Virus record (IMG/VR): IMGVR_UViG_3300028392_001847 | Span: 1-43,309 of that record | DNA from: a virus | Reading direction: 5' to 3' (one strand) | DNA length: 43,309 nt | In this document: positions 21,606-28,712 of the stretch, piece by piece | How the letters are laid out: each line of letters opens with the position of its first letter | How positions within the stretch are numbered: position 1 is the first letter of the stretch | The notes under the pieces: model-generated | What the model saw: only the letters and a program-made list of their open reading frames with translations | What the model was told of the DNA's origin: nothing | Databases searched by the model: none | Translations under genes and position numbers: made by a program

Positions 21606-22850
21606 ATGATATTAGCATACCTACTTCTTCTTACAGGTTTAACAATTTCAGCGGTCGCAATCTACTATTCAGTAGTAGGTTTGACCGCTATCTTTTCAGC
21701 GGCTGTGATTCCAATTATTATTATGGGATCAGCTTTAGAAGTAGGCAAACTGGTATGTGCTAGTTGGCTTAAAGAAAATTGGCACAAAGCCCCTGCGTAC
21801 ATGAAGTATTACATGGTATCAGCAGTGGCAATTCTCATGCTGATTACCAGCATGGGCATTTTTGGATTCCTGAGCAAAGCGCACAATGATCAAAACTTAG
21901 TGTCAGGTGATGTTCAAAGTAAGATTGCTGTCTATGATGAAAAACTTAAAACAGAAAAAGAAAATATAGATGCAAATCGTAAAGTTCTCAAACAACTTGA
22001 TGAGGCAGTGGACCAAGTTATGGGTCGCTCAACGGATGAAAAGGGTGCCGAAAAAGCAGTCGCAATTCGTAAAGCCCAGCAAAAAGATCGCGGTCGTATT
22101 ACTCAAGAAATTGCTCAATCGCAAAAGATCATCGCTACACTTAACAGTGAGAGAGCACCTATTGCGGCAGAGGTTCGAAAGGTGGAGGCCGAGGTTGGGC
22201 CAATAAAATACATAGCCAAATTCATCTATGGCGACCACGGCGCAGATGAAAACATGCTGGAAAAAGCAGTAACATGGATCATCATAATGATTGTTGTTGT
22301 GTTTGATCCGCTAGCAGTTATCATGCTACTAGCCGCGCAGATGACATTTGGTTGGAAGAAAGAAGAAGTTGAACCAGCACCTGTAAGTATCAATGACTTT
22401 GTACCACAGCCTACAGAATTTATTCCCAAAGAAGAATCAGCAGAGGGTAACAGCCTGACTACGGAGAGTAAAGTCAATATAGTTGATGAAGCTACTGTTA
22501 CAGAAATTGAATCACCATCTGAGCCAACACAACTATACAGTGATGTGGTTTCTGTTATAGATACGCCCCCTCCGCCTGCTATTGAAGATTCAGAACTAGA
22601 CAAGTGGAATAAAATGGTCGAAGAAGCTGAAAAGCATATCGCTGTAGAATCAACTGTTGAAGAACGTGTAGCCAAGGGTGAAACTTATATCAACACAGCT
22701 GGTGCAGAAGTGCCGGCAGTAGAAACTCCAGCCGATCAGCCTAAGACAATTTTGTTTTCTGATATAATGGGCGGAGAAGACGAATCTAAAAAAAAGACAT
22801 ACATGACCAAGGACGAAACTGGGCAGATACAGATAAAGAATCGAATATAG
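21606..22850 (+). CDS. Polytopic membrane protein with coiled coil and acidic cytoplasmic tail
   Basis: This 414-residue protein has two or three N-terminal membrane helices (about 2-22, 27-48, 68-91), a long Lys/Glu coiled coil (about 110-200), another membrane helix (about 220-245, VTWIIIMIVVVFDPLAVIML), and a disordered acidic, Pro/Glu/Thr-rich C-terminal half (about 255-400). It lies 10 nt after the structural gene. Near the end, at 22790-22796, is A AAA AAG in the correct phase, preceded 13 nt upstream by GGAG, and the -1 frame stays open to 23122, so a 505-residue frameshift product is possible. Function unknown; a membrane-remodelling or superinfection role is speculation. Confidence 0.78.
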   Translation: MILAYLLLLTGLTISAVAIYYSVVGLTAIFSAAVIPIIIMGSALEVGKLVCASWLKENWHKAPAYMKYYMVSAVAILMLITSMGIFGFLSKAHNDQNLVSGDVQSKIAVYDEKLKTEKENIDANRKVLKQLDEAVDQVMGRSTDEKGAEKAVAIRKAQQKDRGRITQEIAQSQKIIATLNSERAPIAAEVRKVEAEVGPIKYIAKFIYGDHGADENMLEKAVTWIIIMIVVVFDPLAVIMLLAAQMTFGWKKEEVEPAPVSINDFVPQPTEFIPKEESAEGNSLTTESKVNIVDEATVTEIESPSEPTQLYSDVVSVIDTPPPPAIEDSELDKWNKMVEEAEKHIAVESTVEERVAKGETYINTAGAEVPAVETPADQPKTILFSDIMGGEDESKKKTYMTKDETGQIQIKNRI

Positions 22851-23122
22851 GCTACATACAAAATCAAGAACAAACTACTAACACATTATGGGCAAGGGTA
22901 TCTGGTATCAAACCAAGAGACCAACTATACATAGAATATTCTAAAGATCAATTTAAAGATCTAAATGTTGATAAAGACACTGATCCCGAATTATTTGAAT
23001 TTATAGAAGATATAAAAGCAAATGGTCCAAGATTTTATGGTTATCCAGAAGAAAAAATAACATATTTTGAAGAGCGTATATATGAACTTAGGAAAAATAA
23101 CACTGATAACACCGCCGGATAA
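22790..23122 (+). CDS. Start-codon-less reading frame, candidate -1 frameshift extension
   Basis: A 110-codon open frame follows a TAA at 22787 and has no ATG, GTG or TTG near its beginning. Its translation from 22847 on is protein-like: GYIQNQEQTTNTLWARVSGI, then KPRDQLYIEYSKDQF, FIEDIKANGPRFYGYPEEKI, ending NNTDNTAG. It bridges the 216-nt gap after the membrane-protein gene and overlaps the next start (23082). The simplest explanation is a -1 ribosomal frameshift at 22790-22796, giving the membrane protein a 108-residue C-terminal extension. A single-base sequencing error near 22841-22850, or a non-canonical start, are alternatives. Confidence 0.65.
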   Translation, partial: KKDIHDQGRNWADTDKESNIGYIQNQEQTTNTLWARVSGIKPRDQLYIEYSKDQFKDLNVDKDTDPELFEFIEDIKANGPRFYGYPEEKITYFEERIYELRKNNTDNTAG

Positions 23123-23507
23123 ACTCTTCAATATGAGTTTAAGTTATCTGTTAGTGAAACCATCTAATCCAGTTAAAGAACAATTTCAAACTATTCTAAG
23201 TCATAGTATCGACGATATAAATGTGTTTATATTTGACCAAGACGATGTTGATATTGATTGGTTATTAAGTGTATCACAGCAAGTAGAAGTTATTATTATT
23301 GATATAGATAACTGTGATGGAGTAACCAGTCAATTTGTCACATACTTGTTAGCGCACCCTAACAGTCATTATATCACAAATGACGAAATCACTCCATATA
23401 ATCTAATAAGTAAGAATCGAATTTATGATTTGAATTGGATTGTTGAGCAGATAGCCAGTCATGAAGACGGCGATATTGAGGATGATGAAGATGCATCAGA
23501 AGAGTAA
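23082..23507 (+). CDS. Conserved phage protein of unknown function
   Basis: This 141-residue protein starts [20 protein letters not shown] (a TTG five codons upstream is possible). Alternating strands and helices ([33 protein letters not shown]) suggest a Rossmann-like alpha/beta fold. The tail is strongly acidic ([14 protein letters not shown]). It begins within the frameshift extension and ends inside the S21 gene, so three genes are translationally coupled. From memory a similar protein precedes S21-like genes in marine phages, but I cannot cite a function. Confidence 0.75.
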   Translation: MNLGKITLITPPDKLFNMSLSYLLVKPSNPVKEQFQTILSHSIDDINVFIFDQDDVDIDWLLSVSQQVEVIIIDIDNCDGVTSQFVTYLLAHPNSHYITNDEITPYNLISKNRIYDLNWIVEQIASHEDGDIEDDEDASEE

Positions 23508-23721
23508 GGGAACTGGTATCTCAGTTCGGGAAGGCGAAAACATCAATGTAAGTCTTCGCCGATTCAAACGTAAAATTGAAGATGCTGGCACTTTGGAAAC
23601 ATTACGTGCCAAAGAATTTTACGAAAAGCCAACTACAGAACGCAAACGTAAAAAAGGTGCCGCCAAAAGTCGTTGGAATAAAAAGCTCAGAGATCAACAA
23701 CTTCCACCAAAACTCTATTGA
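23485..23721 (+). CDS. rpsU: Ribosomal protein S21 (bS21) homologue
   Basis: This 78-residue protein contains the full bS21 core: [20 protein letters not shown], then [20 protein letters not shown] and [14 protein letters not shown] with a basic tail ending QQLPPKLY. bS21 sits on the 30S platform near the anti-SD helix and influences initiation. A phage copy can replace the host protein and bias translation to phage mRNA. Several ATGs are possible (23461, 23482, 23485, 23491); 23485 was chosen for its spacing to GAGG at 23479-23482. It overlaps the previous gene by 23 nt. Phage-encoded S21 is known from marine phages. Confidence 0.93.
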   Translation: MKMHQKSKGTGISVREGENINVSLRRFKRKIEDAGTLETLRAKEFYEKPTTERKRKKGAAKSRWNKKLRDQQLPPKLY

Positions 23722-23746
23722 CATAATACATTAACAGTGTTATAAT
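23718..23746 (+). promoter_or_regulatory. Consensus sigma70 promoter with start codon 6 nt past the -10
   Basis: Perfect TTGACA (overlapping the S21 stop), 17-bp spacer, perfect TATAAT (23741-23746), then 6 nt and the ATG at 23753. The expected mRNA is leaderless, as at 9204. Confidence 0.85.
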
Positions 23747-23752
23747 GTTTGT

Positions 23753-24334
23753 ATGAATACTGACATTATGATAGATTTGGAGACTCTAAATACAACTCCC
23801 GACGCAACTATCCTTACAATTGGTGCTGTAAAATTTGATCCTTTTGGGTCCGAAATTAAAGAACCTAAAATGGATAGTTTTTATGTGAAAGTAGATATAG
23901 ACAGTTGTGATCGAATTGGACTAACAACCAGTGATGCTACTATTGAATGGTGGGCACAACAAAGTAAAGAGGCACAAACTGCTGCCTTTGATCCCGAAGG
24001 AAGAATTGATATTGTTGATGCATTTAATCAACTGTACAAATTCTGCTGGGGTGCCAAACGTGTTTGGTCAAATGGGTCGTGCTTTGATGTTATAATATGT
24101 GAGCATGTGTTCCGTAAAATCAATAAAGCTATTCCATGGAAGTTTTGGGAAGTCAGAGACGTGCGTACAGCATTTGATCTAGGTATCAATCCACAACGTC
24201 CTCCCGTAACAGCACACCATGCATTGGAAGATGCATGGAACCAAGCAGTAGGAATTCAAAATGTCTACAATACTCTCAGAACTAGCACAACTAGCGGTGG
24301 CACTTACATCGCTCCCTTTGCCAACCAACGATAA
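23753..24334 (+). CDS. DEDDh 3'-5' exonuclease (DnaQ/DexA-like)
   Basis: This 193-residue protein has the exonuclease motifs: Exo I IMIDLETLNT (Asp and Glu near 7-9), Exo II around SNGSCFDVIICEH (Asp near 109) and Exo III HHALEDAWNQ (His and Asp near 157-161). The order and the NGSCFDV form resemble T4 DexA and the Rv2179c-type RNase T-like group. It would trim single-stranded DNA or RNA 3' ends. It has its own consensus early promoter. Its end overlaps or abuts the MazG-like gene. Whether its substrate is DNA or RNA cannot be told. Confidence 0.88.
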   Translation: MNTDIMIDLETLNTTPDATILTIGAVKFDPFGSEIKEPKMDSFYVKVDIDSCDRIGLTTSDATIEWWAQQSKEAQTAAFDPEGRIDIVDAFNQLYKFCWGAKRVWSNGSCFDVIICEHVFRKINKAIPWKFWEVRDVRTAFDLGINPQRPPVTAHHALEDAWNQAVGIQNVYNTLRTSTTSGGTYIAPFANQR

Positions 24335-24386
24335 TATGCACTATACAAATACAGACAATCCAATAGACTTTCCAAAGGTAACTACA

Positions 24387-24671
24387 ATGGACTCCCAAAC
24401 TAAAGAAGTAATGGACATTCTTCAAGAAGAGTGTGCAGAAGTTATTCAAGCAGTAAGTAAAATCAGCCGCTTTGGGCTTGATAATTTTAAGCCAGGAAAA
24501 CCCAAAACCAATAGGGAACATCTTGAAGAAGAGCTAGGCGATATGCTAGCTATGATTGATATCTTACACAGCATGGATATTGTTAGTTATACTAACATTG
24601 AACGTGCTCAAGAAGCTAAGATTGAAAAACTAAAAAAATGGTCAAATATTCAGAATTTAGAGAATATCTGA
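24387..24671 (+). CDS. MazG-like NTP pyrophosphohydrolase
   Basis: This 94-residue all-alpha protein carries the MazG-family metal-binding motif: EECAEVIQAVSK (EExxE, about 13-24) and EELGDMLAMIDIL (ExxD, about 51-63). Enzymes of this type hydrolyse NTPs or dNTPs to NMP and PPi, and phage versions may act on the nucleotide pool or alarmones. The ATG at 24387 was chosen for its AAAGG SD 8 nt upstream; ATGs at 24336 and 24261 are possible earlier starts. The gene lies between an early exonuclease and the dnaK leader. Confidence 0.85.
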   Translation: MDSQTKEVMDILQEECAEVIQAVSKISRFGLDNFKPGKPKTNREHLEEELGDMLAMIDILHSMDIVSYTNIERAQEAKIEKLKKWSNIQNLENI

Positions 24672-24673
24672 GA

Positions 24674-24679
24674 TAAATA
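24674..24679 (+). promoter_or_regulatory. Late promoter motif upstream of dnaK
   Basis: GATAAATAAATTT about 58 nt before dnaK. A start near 24685 would remove part of the first leader hairpin but keep the ROSE-like one. Confidence 0.45.
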
Positions 24680-24739
24680 AATTTGTAGAACGCCGCGAGG
24701 GTCTACAAATTTCTTGCTTAATTAAAGGAGATTATTATG
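24679..24739 (+). promoter_or_regulatory. ROSE-like RNA thermometer in the dnaK leader
   Basis: Two hairpins precede dnaK. The first has an 11-bp stem (24679-24689 with 24702-24712). The second pairs TCTTGCTT (24712-24719) with the SD region AAGGAGA (24725-24731), with G716 bulged and one U-G pair, loop AATTA. A TTGCT strand facing the SD with a bulged G is the hallmark of ROSE thermometers. The same element precedes hsp20. Confidence 0.75.
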
Positions 24740-26644
24740 AGCAAAATCATCGGTATCGATTTAGGTACAACAAATAGCTGTGTAGCGATCCTAGAAAACG
24801 GAATTGCTAAAGTAATTGAAAACAGCGAAGGTGCTAGAACAACACCATCAATCATTGCATATACAAAAGACGAGATCCTAGTAGGTGCAACAGCAAAACG
24901 ACAAGCAGTCACAAACCCAAAGAACACAATCTACGCCAGCAAACGTCTTATTGGACGTAAGTTTGACGAGAAAGAAGTACAAAAAGACATTGACTTGATG
25001 CCATATACTATTGTCAAAGCGGACAACGGTGACGCTTGGATCGAAGCCAACGGCGAAAAGCTAGCACCACAACAAGTGTCAGCTGAAGTACTTCGCAAAA
25101 TGAAAAAGACTGCTGAAGACTATCTAGGTTATGCAGTAACGCAGGCAGTAATTACTGTACCTGCGTACTTTAATGATAGCCAACGTCAAGCTACTAAAGA
25201 TGCAGGTCGTATCGCTGGCTTAGAAGTATTGCGTATTATCAACGAACCAACAGCGGCCGCACTGGCATATGGTGTGGACAAAGCAGACAAGAAGGATCGC
25301 AAGATTGCGGTATACGACTTGGGCGGTGGTACATTTGATATCAGCATTATTGAAATTGCCAATGTGGAAGGCGATAAGCAAATTGAAGTGCTCTCCACAA
25401 ATGGCGACACCTTCTTGGGTGGCGAAGACTTTGACCAAGTAATTATGGATTACCTAGTTGACGAGTTCAAGAAAGATAATGGTGTTGATCTGAAGCAGGA
25501 TGTACTTGCTCTTCAACGTTTGAAAGAATCCGCAGAAAAGGCCAAGATTGAACTATCCAGTGCCGCAAGCACAAGCGTTAATTTGCCTTACATCACGGCA
25601 GATGCAACAGGTCCTAAACACATGAATGTAACTATCAGCCGTGCCAAGTTTGAGTCAATGGTTGAAAAGCTAATTGCTCGTTCAATTGAGCCATGTAAGA
25701 TCGCTATGACTGATGCTAAAGTAACAGCCGCAGACATTGACGAAGTTATCCTAGTTGGTGGACAAACACGTATGCCTAAAGTGCAGGAAGCAGTTGAGAA
25801 ACTGTTTGGCAAGGCTCCACGTAAAGACGTAAACCCAGACGAAGCAGTTGCCGCCGGCGCCGCCATCCAGGGTGCCGTTCTAGCAGGCGATAAGACAGAC
25901 GTATTGTTGTTAGACGTTACTCCGTTGACACTAGGTATTGAAACAATGGGCGGAGTGTTTACCAAGCTGATTGCCAAGAACACCACAATTCCAACTAAGC
26001 ACTCACAGACTTTCTCAACAGCAGAAGACAATCAACCAGCTGTAACTATCAAAGTTGCACAGGGCGAGCGTGACTTGTTTAGATACAACAAATCACTAGG
26101 TGAGTTTAACTTAGAAGGTATTGCCCCAGCAATGCGTGGTACTCCACAAATTGAAGTTACACTTGACTTAGATGCTAACGGTATTCTTAATGTAAGTGCC
26201 AAAGATAAAAACACTGGCAAAGAAAATAAGATTACTATTAAATCCGACTCAGGCCTAACTGAAGCTGAAATCCAACGTATGGTTAAAGAAGCTGAAGAAA
26301 ATGCAGAGTCAGATAAACAGCAAAAAGAGTTAATCGAAGCACGTAATCAAGCAGAATCAACTCGTCACTCTTTAAACAAAGATTATGACGAGTTCAAAGA
26401 TCAAGTTACTGAACAAGAACGTACTGATTTTGAAACTGCTAGAACTGCATTAGATGAAGCGGTGGCTGGTGAAGACAAAGAAAAAATAACTGAAGCAGTT
26501 ACTAATTTGTTTGAACAAGCTGGGCCGTTCATCACTAAGAAACAGGAAGCTGAATCTGCCAAAGCGGCAGAACCTGTACAAGCAACCGAAGGTGAAACTG
26601 TTAATGCGAGTTTTACAGAAGTTGACAAAGAAGAAAAGAAGTAA
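24737..26644 (+). CDS. dnaK: Hsp70 chaperone DnaK, full length
   Basis: This 635-residue protein is a complete DnaK. The N-terminal ATPase domain has [16 protein letters not shown], the Walker-like [12 protein letters not shown] (phosphate 2) and [11 protein letters not shown]; the linker [14 protein letters not shown] is intact; the substrate domain and helical lid follow, ending in an acidic Glu/Lys tail. Family length is about 638. It refolds proteins with DnaJ and GrpE, which are not in this window and must come from the host. Roles could be capsid folding or replication, or serving the phage IscU through its LPPVK motif. The leader contains a ROSE-like thermometer. Full-length DnaK is unusual in phages. 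Confidence 0.98.
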   Translation: MSKIIGIDLGTTNSCVAILENGIAKVIENSEGARTTPSIIAYTKDEILVGATAKRQAVTNPKNTIYASKRLIGRKFDEKEVQKDIDLMPYTIVKADNGDAWIEANGEKLAPQQVSAEVLRKMKKTAEDYLGYAVTQAVITVPAYFNDSQRQATKDAGRIAGLEVLRIINEPTAAALAYGVDKADKKDRKIAVYDLGGGTFDISIIEIANVEGDKQIEVLSTNGDTFLGGEDFDQVIMDYLVDEFKKDNGVDLKQDVLALQRLKESAEKAKIELSSAASTSVNLPYITADATGPKHMNVTISRAKFESMVEKLIARSIEPCKIAMTDAKVTAADIDEVILVGGQTRMPKVQEAVEKLFGKAPRKDVNPDEAVAAGAAIQGAVLAGDKTDVLLLDVTPLTLGIETMGGVFTKLIAKNTTIPTKHSQTFSTAEDNQPAVTIKVAQGERDLFRYNKSLGEFNLEGIAPAMRGTPQIEVTLDLDANGILNVSAKDKNTGKENKITIKSDSGLTEAEIQRMVKEAEENAESDKQQKELIEARNQAESTRHSLNKDYDEFKDQVTEQERTDFETARTALDEAVAGEDKEKITEAVTNLFEQAGPFITKKQEAESAKAAEPVQATEGETVNASFTEVDKEEKK

Positions 26645-26658
26645 TATAATAAACACCC

Positions 26659-26713
26659 GGGGCGCCTATGATAGGGCCCCGTAAAGTTCTTGCTTAACAT
26701 AAGGAGATATAAC
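26659..26713 (+). promoter_or_regulatory. ROSE-like RNA thermometer in the hsp20 leader
   Basis: A GC-rich hairpin (about 26659-26682, 10 bp with one bulged G) is followed by TCTTGCTT (26688-26695) pairing with AAGGAGA (26701-26707) around AACAT, again with a bulged G (26692). The 11 bases TTCTTGCTTAA are shared exactly with the dnaK leader. Confidence 0.78.
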
Positions 26714-27139
26714 ATGTCAGGAATGCAACTTAGAACTATTAACCCAGCTGACCTAGCACAGATTAGCAGAGCCCTAGTAGGGTTTGATCAGTATTTTAAT
26801 AATACTAGAACACACTCAAACTATCCTCCACATAATATTGTGAAGTATAGTGATAGTGATTATGCTATTGAAGTAGCAGTAGCTGGATTCAGCAAAGAAG
26901 AAATCACAGTAGAAGTAGACCAAGATCAATTGGTCGTACGTGGTGTAAAGTCAGAAGCAGATACTGATACTAAAGAGTATCTGCACAGAGGATTAGCCGC
27001 ACGTAACTTTGAACAAAATTGGACTCTTGCCGAATACATGGAAGTAAGAGAAGCTGAAGTAACAGATGGAATGTTAATCGTTCGTATCGAGCGAATCATG
27101 CCAGAAGCACTGAAGCCTCGACAAATTGTAGTTAAATAA
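26714..27139 (+). CDS. Small heat-shock protein Hsp20 (IbpA-like)
   Basis: This 141-residue protein is an alpha-crystallin-domain holdase. The core runs from about 38 to 130: IVKYSDSDYAIEVAVAGFSK (the AV(A/P)GF strand), ITVEVDQDQLVVRGVKS, YLHRGLAARNFEQNWTLAEY (matching the YxHRGIAxRxFxRxFxLAD block of IbpA), then DGMLIVRIERIMPE. It holds unfolded proteins for DnaK refolding. The ATG at 26714 lies 7 nt after its SD, which is masked in a ROSE-like hairpin. It follows dnaK by 70 nt. Hsp20 genes are common in marine T4-like phages. Confidence 0.95.
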   Translation: MSGMQLRTINPADLAQISRALVGFDQYFNNTRTHSNYPPHNIVKYSDSDYAIEVAVAGFSKEEITVEVDQDQLVVRGVKSEADTDTKEYLHRGLAARNFEQNWTLAEYMEVREAEVTDGMLIVRIERIMPEALKPRQIVVK

Positions 27140-27145
27140 TCAACC

Positions 27146-27175
27146 GGGGGAGGAAACTCCCCCTCTTAGAAAGAG
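27146..27175 (+). promoter_or_regulatory. Two hairpins in the clpS leader
   Basis: GGGGGAG-GAAA-CTCCCCC (27146-27163, GNRA tetraloop) is followed by CTCTT-AGA-AAGAG (27163-27175), whose 3' arm is the only purine-rich SD candidate for clpS. They share one base, so they may compete. Masked SD is again possible. Confidence 0.5.
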
Positions 27176-27181
27176 AAAATA

Positions 27182-27481
27182 ATGTCCACTGATATTCAGA
27201 TCGAAGAGAAGATCAAAATTAAAGCTACAGAGCCAAAGCGTTGGAAAGTTATCTTATTGAATGACGACTCGACTCCTATGGAATTTGTAATATCGTTGTT
27301 GATCAGTATCTTTAAACATACTCATGAAACGTCCCAAGAAATTATGCTACAGGTTCATGAAACTGGCAGTGGTGTAGCTGGTCTATACAGTTTTGAAATT
27401 GCTGAAGCCAAGGCTGTTGAATCAACACAACAAGCTCGAACTGCAGGTTACCCACTACAAATTAAATTGGAGGAAGAATGA
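27182..27481 (+). CDS. clpS: ClpS adaptor (N-degron recognition)
   Basis: This 99-residue protein matches ClpS: KRWKVILLNDDSTPMEFVIS (the NDD-x-TPM segment that contacts the N-end residue), the LQVHETGSGVAGLY block with the conserved His, and YPLQIKLEEE at the end. ClpS delivers N-degron substrates to the ClpAP protease. A phage copy could redirect host proteolysis. The gene lies within the chaperone cluster and overlaps the heme oxygenase by ATGA. The N-terminal extension needed for ClpA contact is present (about 20 residues). Confidence 0.94.
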   Translation: MSTDIQIEEKIKIKATEPKRWKVILLNDDSTPMEFVISLLISIFKHTHETSQEIMLQVHETGSGVAGLYSFEIAEAKAVESTQQARTAGYPLQIKLEEE

Positions 27482-28029
27482 GCCTACGAGATTTAACTCA
27501 TGAAGCGCATAAAAATGCTGAGCGTCAAGAATTTGTAAAAATATTGTTTTCAGGTAATATTAATCCTAAACTCTATGCTACATTTTTAAAAAATCAGCAT
27601 CCACAGTATGAAATTTTAGAAGTATGCGCAATGATGCACGGGCTACTAAGTGATATGCCGGAGATTCGTCGAGCACCTGCAATACTTGACGATTTTATTG
27701 AACTATGGGGTTCTGACAGTAAAGAAATGCCAAATATGTGTCCCACTGTACAGAAGTACATGGATTACATCATGAGCATTAAAGATCAACCTGAACGATT
27801 AATGGCACATATCTATGTGCGCCACATGGGTGACCTAGCTGGCGGACAAATGATTGCCGCTAAGGTGCCCGGCAAAGGCAAAATGTATAAATTTAATAAT
27901 CCGGACGAACTTAAGGCAACTATTCGTTCAAAAATTAACGACAATATGGCAGACGAAGCAAAAGTGTGTTTTGAATTTGCTACAGAAATGTTTAAAGAAA
28001 TGCTAGAAATTGCCAATGACTTCAAGTAA
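27478..28029 (+). CDS. Heme oxygenase (biliverdin-forming)
   Basis: This 183-residue protein is a heme oxygenase. The proximal His is likely His11 in LTHEAHKNAE, matching H-xx-AE of the family. The distal helix signature appears as HIYVRHMGDLAGGQMI (about 111-126), matching the (Y/H)xRxLGDLSGGQ pattern. It cleaves heme to biliverdin IXa, CO and Fe(II) using reduced ferredoxin. The protein is shorter than plastid types but similar to phage and bacterial ones. It is coupled by ATGA to clpS and by a 14-nt overlap to the bilin reductase, so its product feeds the next enzyme. Confidence 0.93.
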   Translation: MSLRDLTHEAHKNAERQEFVKILFSGNINPKLYATFLKNQHPQYEILEVCAMMHGLLSDMPEIRRAPAILDDFIELWGSDSKEMPNMCPTVQKYMDYIMSIKDQPERLMAHIYVRHMGDLAGGQMIAAKVPGKGKMYKFNNPDELKATIRSKINDNMADEAKVCFEFATEMFKEMLEIANDFK

Positions 28030-28702
28030 AGTATGGGATACATTAATAGAAATTCAGCATCTATTGGAGAGCGAATTTGGCCGGACTGGGAGTGAAATTT
28101 TCGAGCCTGGAATGGATCGTTTTAACCAACCTGGTTGGGTTAATCGTGTATGGACTTCTGATCGCTATCGCCGTGCTCATATTGATGTGGTTGATGCGCG
28201 AGATTCTAAAGGACTCTGGATGATGCACTGTTGCATCTTCCCACATACGCATAATCCTGCGCCAATATTTGGGTTTGATGTAGTAGCTGGTAAGAACAAA
28301 ATGACTGGTTGCTTTCATGACTTTTCAAAAGCTGGCGATCCTGAACATCCGCTAATGGACTGGTTTGCAGACGAAGCACAAAAGCTAGAATGGAATAAAA
28401 CTCGAAAATTACCTGACTGGGCAGAACGTATTTTTAGCCCTAGCATGATTGCCGCTGGTAATGTTAGTGAAGAAGCAGAATTAGAGCAAATTTTTGCCAT
28501 GGCTAGGCACAATCTAGCGCATTATTTAGAATCAGTAGCTGAAACTAATAATACAGCTAACGATACTACAGCAGAACAAAATTACTACTGCGAAAATCAA
28601 AAGCAAAACCCACACACACCGCGTGTTATGATTAGTTTGGGACTAAGTGAGGAAGATGTACAAGTATTCATACAAGAATGCCTGTTCCCGGAACTAGCAT
28701 AA
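28016..28702 (+). CDS. pcyX: Ferredoxin-dependent bilin reductase (PcyX/PebS-like)
   Basis: This 228-residue protein belongs to the ferredoxin-dependent bilin reductase family. Landmarks are RRAHIDVVDARDSKGLWMMH, PAPIFGFDVVAGKNKMTGCF with the probable catalytic Asp in FGFD, HDFSK, WAERIFSPSMIAAGN, and the C-terminal block NPHTPRVMISLGLSEEDVQV ending FIQECLFPEL. It reduces biliverdin to a pink or blue bilin. Oceanic phage PcyX enzymes, found beside heme oxygenases, make phycoerythrobilin; this assignment is by resemblance, and PcyA- or PebS-type products remain possible. It overlaps the heme oxygenase by 14 nt. Reduced ferredoxin must come from elsewhere. Confidence 0.9.
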   Translation: MTSSKVWDTLIEIQHLLESEFGRTGSEIFEPGMDRFNQPGWVNRVWTSDRYRRAHIDVVDARDSKGLWMMHCCIFPHTHNPAPIFGFDVVAGKNKMTGCFHDFSKAGDPEHPLMDWFADEAQKLEWNKTRKLPDWAERIFSPSMIAAGNVSEEAELEQIFAMARHNLAHYLESVAETNNTANDTTAEQNYYCENQKQNPHTPRVMISLGLSEEDVQVFIQECLFPELA

Positions 28703-28705
28703 ATA
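28700..28705 (+). promoter_or_regulatory. Late promoter motif 7 nt before a start codon
   Basis: GCATAAATATTACACTATG: TAAATA overlaps the stop of the bilin reductase, with 7 nt to the ATG at 28713. Confidence 0.55.
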
Positions 28706-28712
28706 TTACACT

